Source: Candidatus Termititenax sp.
GTDB taxonomy: Bacteria; Margulisbacteria; Riflemargulisbacteria; GWF2-35-9; DYQY01
Reading direction: 5' to 3'
DNA length: 49,154 nucleotides
NCBI GenBank assembly: GCA_020719045.1
Contig: DYQY01000011.1
Coordinates: 1-49,154, forward strand
Under the pieces are notes generated by a model. It did no database searches. It was not told where the DNA came from and saw only the letters and a program-made list of their open reading frames with translations. A program made the translations under genes and the position numbers. This document shows, one piece after another, positions 45,026-49,154 of this stretch (position 1 is the first letter of the stretch; each line of letters opens with the position of its first letter).

Positions 45026-46801
45026 CTAGAAGTCTAGTTGTCCACCAATAACGATAATGGAGTTGTCAGCAATTAGATTCATTTGCTCTAATGACAATTT
45101 GAAAAACAGCTGGAATGTGCTAGATGTTTCAATATTTGTAAAAAGAGAATAAACAGACGATAGTTGAGATAATTCTGCCCTTGCATTAAATAAAGCATTT
45201 GGAGCTTCTGCTAGCTTAAAAAGACTACTAGCAATAATTGAGTTATTGTTTTTATAAGTTTTTATTGATACTTCTGTTGTTTGAGATTCACTAAAAAACA
45301 TGCCTGTTAGGTATAGGCTGTTGTCGTCTTTTTCCTCAAAACCAAGGATTTCATGAGCAAACAATCCCTTGTATGATATTCCAACTGAGAGCTGTTGTGT
45401 TAGTTCGTAGAGCAGACCAAAGTCTAATCCGTAATAAAAGAATGATGATTCAGTTCCAGCAGAAAAAAGGCTTTGAAATGGTTCTGTGAAAGAAGTTTTA
45501 GATTCTTTTGTTGAAGTAATAATCGAGCTTCTTATCAAGAGCCCAATGTTCGTGTTTTTCTGTATTTGAAAGGATTTACCGTAGAAAAGGTTAAGAATGT
45601 TGTTTTGGTAGAGGTTAGCGTTTGATGAGCTGACCAGTTGTAAGTATCTTTGTTTTTTAAAATGAACCCCTACACCTGTTCCTCTTTCAAGTGTTCTTAC
45701 TCCTAATATTTGGTTTTCTTCTAGTCTTTCATTTGTTCCTGCATTTACTTTCTCAGGAGAACTAATGTAGGAATTATCAGAGTAGTTGTTGTTAAAGTTT
45801 AAAATGCTTAAATCACTTCTTGATGTATAGTAAACTGTATTCATTTTATTTATAGGTATTTTAGCAAGGATAGCTGGGTTTCTAAAAAGTTGGGAATCTT
45901 CAAGGACAGAGGTTGTTTTGTCTTTTGAGATTAATAAGTTCATAATAGGTTCTTCAATAATATTAGCATCTTCAGTGATATCCTCAGTTAAAATATACTC
46001 TAATTCTTGTTCATATTCGTTTTGAGTAATTCCAGAAACGTTTTCTTTAATTATTTTTTTGGCTTGAGCTACTTTTGCGTTAGTTTTATTTTTTGCTGGA
46101 GTAATAATTCTATTTCTTATAGTTTTAATGTCTTTTGCACTAATATATGTGGATGATTGCTCAAACTGCTCGAAGGAGCTAATTCCTTCAGAATCAATAT
46201 GCTCAGCTTTAGACATGAACCCAAGCGAATTTATTCTTGTTTGTTCTCCAGCATTTACTTCAATGCTTAGGTTTTCTTGTGTGACTTGTATAGTACCCTC
46301 GTACGCTACTATTTTGCCACTTGGTGATTCAACGGAGAAAACAGTGCCCTTAACAGAAATGGAAGCATGAGGAGTTTCTAGTACAAAATTTTCAGCGTTT
46401 GGAGCGCTGTTAATGACCTTTATCCATAATTTGCCTGCGTTAAGCTTGAAGGCAGCCCATCTATCTATGCCTGGGTTTCTTTCGGCAAATGAAAAGTTAG
46501 AGCTTGGTTCAAGTCTAAGAATGTGGTCTCCATAAAGCTTTATTTCGCAAACTGAGTTTTTTTCTGTTTGGATAGTATCCTGAGGGTAGAATCTAGTATT
46601 AAGCTCAACGTTTTGCCAATAATCAGAGTTTGCTCTTTTTACATGAACGATTCCTTTTTTATAAACCGCAACACCAGCACTTCCAGCCACTTCTATTGAG
46701 TCAATTTGCTTAAGCTGTGCTGGAGTTAGTTGGTTACTACTGAAAACAACAGAAAACAGAAGGAACAGTAAAGCTAGTGCAATTATTTTTTTTATTAACA
46801 T
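45026..46801 (-). CDS. FecR-domain exported protein with beta-rich C-terminus
   Basis: 591 aa from the ATG at 46799-46801, giving a direct signal peptide (MLIKKIIALALLFLLFSVVF); an upstream ATG at 46834 adds 11 residues without a ribosome site. FecR domain about residues 30-190: WQNVELNTRFYPQDTIQTE, EIKLYGDHILRLEPSS, ASISVKGTVFSVESPSGKIV and YEGTIQVTQE. A low-complexity linker follows, then about 270 residues of alternating strands that could form an outer-membrane barrel. It is divergent from a CHASE2 cyclase gene. TAGAAT ends 7 nt before the ATG. Confidence 0.82.
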   Translation of the reverse strand: MLIKKIIALALLFLLFSVVFSSNQLTPAQLKQIDSIEVAGSAGVAVYKKGIVHVKRANSDYWQNVELNTRFYPQDTIQTEKNSVCEIKLYGDHILRLEPSSNFSFAERNPGIDRWAAFKLNAGKLWIKVINSAPNAENFVLETPHASISVKGTVFSVESPSGKIVAYEGTIQVTQENLSIEVNAGEQTRINSLGFMSKAEHIDSEGISSFEQFEQSSTYISAKDIKTIRNRIITPAKNKTNAKVAQAKKIIKENVSGITQNEYEQELEYILTEDITEDANIIEEPIMNLLISKDKTTSVLEDSQLFRNPAILAKIPINKMNTVYYTSRSDLSILNFNNNYSDNSYISSPEKVNAGTNERLEENQILGVRTLERGTGVGVHFKKQRYLQLVSSSNANLYQNNILNLFYGKSFQIQKNTNIGLLIRSSIITSTKESKTSFTEPFQSLFSAGTESSFFYYGLDFGLLYELTQQLSVGISYKGLFAHEILGFEEKDDNSLYLTGMFFSESQTTEVSIKTYKNNNSIIASSLFKLAEAPNALFNARAELSQLSSVYSLFTNIETSSTFQLFFKLSLEQMNLIADNSIIVIGGQLDF

Positions 46802-46808
46802 TATTAAT

Positions 46809-46814
46809 ATTCTA
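46809..46814 (-). promoter_or_regulatory. -10 box of the FecR gene, leaderless arrangement
   Basis: Minus strand TAGAAT, 7 nt, ATG, with no Shine-Dalgarno. The -35 is poor. Confidence 0.35.
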
Positions 46815-46884
46815 TAACATAAACCAAAAACCATAAAACAATTAAAGTAAATTTGATATGATAAAGAAAGGTTAATAAAAGGAA

Positions 46885-48669
46885 ATGGGTTTTATGAAAA
46901 AAAGTTTGTTTATTTGTCTAATTATATCCGTATCGCTTTTTCTTTTGTTTTCTTTTGGCATTTTTAAAGTGTTCGATAACTTCTTTTATGATAATTGCCA
47001 AAGAAGTATCGACTCTGGTTCGCCTACAGAAAATTTTATTGTAGTTGTCGCAATTGATGATTTTTCACTTAAGAAGTTTCATGTTTGGCCTTTCCCTAGA
47101 AACAAATACGCCGAGCTTGTTCATGTATTAGATAAAGGTGGTGCCAAGGTTATTGCTTTTGATATCAATTTCGATTCCTACAGTGGTCGTTCTTACAATG
47201 AAGATTTGGCTTTTTCTCAGGCTTTGCTAAGTAAAAATAATGTCATTCTCGCTAGAGACTACTATATGGATAAAGATACTCCAGTCATTAGAGACCCAAT
47301 TGATGAGCTAAAGAATGATTCTGTTTTAGCAATGATAGACCCTGTTTTAGATGATGATTCATTCATAAGAAGATACAAAATGTTTGCGTATTACAAAGAT
47401 GAGGTGTATTTGTATTTTGCAGCTCAAGCTTCAATGATGTATAAAAATTGTTGCGAAGAAAAGATGGTTTTTGATGGTAGTGGTTTGTTGTTGAATGGAG
47501 TGAGGATACCTTTAGATAAAGACGGTAGAATGCTAATTAATTATCACTCAGAAAATAAGGCTATAAGTGTAATCCCTTTTTCTCATGTTTTAGAGCCTGG
47601 ATTTTTAGAGATTAATCCTGATTATTTTAGAGGGAAGATTGTGTTGGTAGGTTCAACAGCTAGTTATTTGCAAGACAGGTTTCCAACGCCTGTAGATATT
47701 AGTATGCCGGGTGTCTTAATTCATGCAAATGCAATAAGAACTATTGTGAATCAAGAGTTCATTTCACCATTGCCGATATTGTTTTATGTCTTGTTTATCT
47801 TTATTGTGGTTGTTGCTATTTTTTTATTAACAATTATTTATGGTTCGCTTATTGGGTTTATATCAGTAGCTGCAAGTACTGTGCTTCTTTTGTTCTCTCA
47901 TAAGTTTTTATATCAGAAGGGTATATATGTAGAAGTAGCTGTTTTATTTTTCTCTTTATTTATTAGTTATTTGGTAGCTTTTTTTATGAAATTTTTAAGT
48001 ATGAAAGATGAGAAAACAAGAATTAAGGGCATTTTTAAGCAATATGTCTCTCCTAACATTGTTGATAGGTTTATTTCTGGTGAAGAGAGTCTTGTAGAAC
48101 AAGGTAAGGAAAGAATCGTAAGTGTGCTTTTTGCTGACATAGTGGGTTTTACAAGCGTATGTGAAGAGCTTCCCGCAGAAAAAGTTGTGGAACAGTTAAA
48201 TGAGGTGTTAGATGTTCTTACTGAGGAAGTTTTTAAATATAACGGTACTTTAGACAAGTTTATGGGTGATGCATTAATGGCAGTTTGGGGAAGCCCTGTA
48301 GAGCAGATGAATCATGCAGAGTTGGCTGTGGAGTGTGCTTTAGCAATGATAGCTTCACTAAGAAAATTGAATGACAAATGGAGCAAAGAAGGAAAACAAG
48401 TACTTAATGTTGGGATAAGTATAAGCTCAGGAACTGTAATATCAGGGAATATCGGAGCAAAAAAACATAAGGATTTTACCGTTATTGGAGATGTTGTAAA
48501 TATTGGTGCAAGACTTCAGCCTCTTACTCGTGATGGACATGCTATTGTGATTGAAGAAACAACAAAAGGTCTAGTTAAGGATAAGTATAGCGTAAAAAAG
48601 ATAGGAGATGTAATCGTTAAAGGGAAAAAGAATAAGGTAAGTGCATGGGCAGTAGATGAAGAAGTATAA
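46885..48669 (+). CDS. CHASE2-domain adenylate cyclase (class III)
   Basis: 594 aa (585 if the better spaced ATG at 46894 is used). N-terminal span (about 5-25), extracytoplasmic CHASE2 domain (about 28-285; VVAIDDFSLKKFHVWPFPR, KVIAFDINFD, GKIVLVGSTA, PGVLIHANAIRTIV), three spans (about 293-370) and a class III cyclase domain (about 405-590). The metal Asp residues are D418 (FADIVGFT) and D462 (GDALMA). K458 and the D530-x-T532 pair in DFTVIGDVVN favour ATP over GTP. It would make cAMP in response to an external signal. FecR proteins are common genomic partners of CHASE2 cyclases, and one is encoded divergently here. Confidence 0.93.
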   Translation: MGFMKKSLFICLIISVSLFLLFSFGIFKVFDNFFYDNCQRSIDSGSPTENFIVVVAIDDFSLKKFHVWPFPRNKYAELVHVLDKGGAKVIAFDINFDSYSGRSYNEDLAFSQALLSKNNVILARDYYMDKDTPVIRDPIDELKNDSVLAMIDPVLDDDSFIRRYKMFAYYKDEVYLYFAAQASMMYKNCCEEKMVFDGSGLLLNGVRIPLDKDGRMLINYHSENKAISVIPFSHVLEPGFLEINPDYFRGKIVLVGSTASYLQDRFPTPVDISMPGVLIHANAIRTIVNQEFISPLPILFYVLFIFIVVVAIFLLTIIYGSLIGFISVAASTVLLLFSHKFLYQKGIYVEVAVLFFSLFISYLVAFFMKFLSMKDEKTRIKGIFKQYVSPNIVDRFISGEESLVEQGKERIVSVLFADIVGFTSVCEELPAEKVVEQLNEVLDVLTEEVFKYNGTLDKFMGDALMAVWGSPVEQMNHAELAVECALAMIASLRKLNDKWSKEGKQVLNVGISISSGTVISGNIGAKKHKDFTVIGDVVNIGARLQPLTRDGHAIVIEETTKGLVKDKYSVKKIGDVIVKGKKNKVSAWAVDEEV

Positions 48670-48675
48670 TTAGGA

Positions 48676-48681
48676 TATAAT
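48676..48681 (+). promoter_or_regulatory. -10 box of the small membrane protein gene, leaderless arrangement
   Basis: TATAAT, then ATTTTT, then ATG, 6 bp after the cyclase stop codon. Predicted transcription start coincides with the A of ATG. Confidence 0.45.
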
Positions 48682-48687
48682 ATTTTT

Positions 48688-48921
48688 ATGGAAATAAAAA
48701 AACCAGTCTTAGTTCCGAAAGAACCAATCAAAACTAAGCAAGCTAGCCATTCTGCTAAGTGGTCACTAGTTTCAATTTCCGGAATAGTTTCCTTAGCTAG
48801 CATAGTGATTATTTGTCTGTTTGTTATATTCACACCATCTCAAATGATAATTGCAGGGTGGGTTATATCAGCATTAGCAGTGATGGGTATAGCAATGGCT
48901 GGCGCTGTTATTAAAGCTTAG
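48688..48921 (+). CDS. Small two-span membrane protein
   Basis: 77 aa: a basic, Pro/Lys-rich N-terminus (about 1-24) and two hydrophobic helices (about 27-48 and 54-75) joined by a short turn. No family recognised. No Shine-Dalgarno; TATAAT ends 6 nt before the ATG. It may be co-expressed with the cyclase or stand alone. Confidence 0.55.
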   Translation: MEIKKPVLVPKEPIKTKQASHSAKWSLVSISGIVSLASIVIICLFVIFTPSQMIIAGWVISALAVMGIAMAGAVIKA

Positions 48922-48971
48922 TTTTCACTGATTTTAGCGGGATATTCCCAAGCATAGTTCGATATATTTTC

Positions 48972-49151
48972 ATGAACAATAAACTAGTTGCATTACAAGA
49001 ACTTCAAATTACTCAAGGAGAACATATTCGTGCTGTTAAAGCTAGAAGATTGAGGGCAAAAGTTAATAACGAAGTGGATGTTTCTCTTTTTCCAGCCTTT
49101 AATAAGGATACAGCTAGAATTTTTTTTAGATATAGATGGCGTATTAAATAG
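48972..49151 (+). CDS. Small basic hypothetical protein, 59 aa
   Basis: ATG at 48972 to TAG at 49149-49151. Basic, with helical N-terminal half (HIRAVKARRLRAKV) and an aromatic end (IFFRYRWRIK). No ribosome site; a TATATT sits just before. No family recognised, and the ORF could be chance. Confidence 0.35.
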   Translation: MNNKLVALQELQITQGEHIRAVKARRLRAKVNNEVDVSLFPAFNKDTARIFFRYRWRIK

Positions 49152-49154
49152 AAT

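Overview
The window is AT-rich bacterial DNA using the standard code. Lipid A genes (lpxA and lpxB activities), a TolC-like outer-membrane protein, an RND pump and an SLH-domain exported protein point to a diderm (LPS-type) bacterium. Chemoreceptor, two-component and CHASE2-cyclase genes suggest a sensing, probably free-living cell. The mix (SLH domain plus lipid A, F-type ATPase, FabZ-LpxA fusion, very AT-rich) would fit a little-studied phylum such as Margulisbacteria or a relative. That placement is inference from gene content only.

Layout: 0-1.1 kb, a family 2 glycosyltransferase with its own promoter and terminator. 1.2-3.0 kb, an eroding stretch: a small orphan ORF, an alpha/beta hydrolase that has lost its nucleophile region, and an AraC-type regulator broken by nonsense, frameshift and deletion lesions. 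3.0-4.4 kb, a Fic AMPylase gene squeezed between two copies of an 11-bp sequence that is also the 3' end of tRNA-Asn. 4.5-8.5 kb, two overlapping membrane histidine kinases. 8.4-12.3 kb, nadB, then a membrane sensor without an output domain coupled to a periplasmic binding protein. 12.3-17.4 kb, a tetR-tolC-RND efflux operon with a visible operator but no membrane-fusion gene. 17.5-19.5 kb, a chemoreceptor and a secreted Cache-domain protein. 19.6-20.7 kb, an AEC-permease remnant and an SDR gene. 20.8-24.5 kb, a sulfur operon metY-cysK-thiS-thiF-rrf2. 24.5-27.4 kb, a polysaccharide deacetylase, tRNA-Pro with a GC-rich repeat block, and two unknown genes.

From 43.9 kb down to 27.4 kb almost everything is on the minus strand: an M18 aminopeptidase, the complete F1Fo ATP synthase operon (atpBEFHAGDC), an SLH-domain exported protein, a GspL-like (PilM/PilN) plus PilO-like pair, a FabZ-LpxA fusion, lpxB, an ornithine/lysine decarboxylase, aspartate kinase and a degenerate PlsY-like protein. 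This is mostly an energy and envelope block. The right end has an MprF/UPF0104-type membrane protein, a divergent FecR / CHASE2-adenylate cyclase pair and two small ORFs.

Two threads run through the window. First, several genes with no Shine-Dalgarno sequence have a TATAAT-like -10 box ending 6-8 nt before the ATG, which suggests leaderless mRNAs. Second, three eroded genes (AraC, hydrolase, AEC permease) show ongoing gene loss. The most interesting hypotheses are the sulfur-carrier-linked Cys/Met operon, the SLH / polyamine-forming decarboxylase / lipid A block, and the output-less sensor paired with a binding protein.
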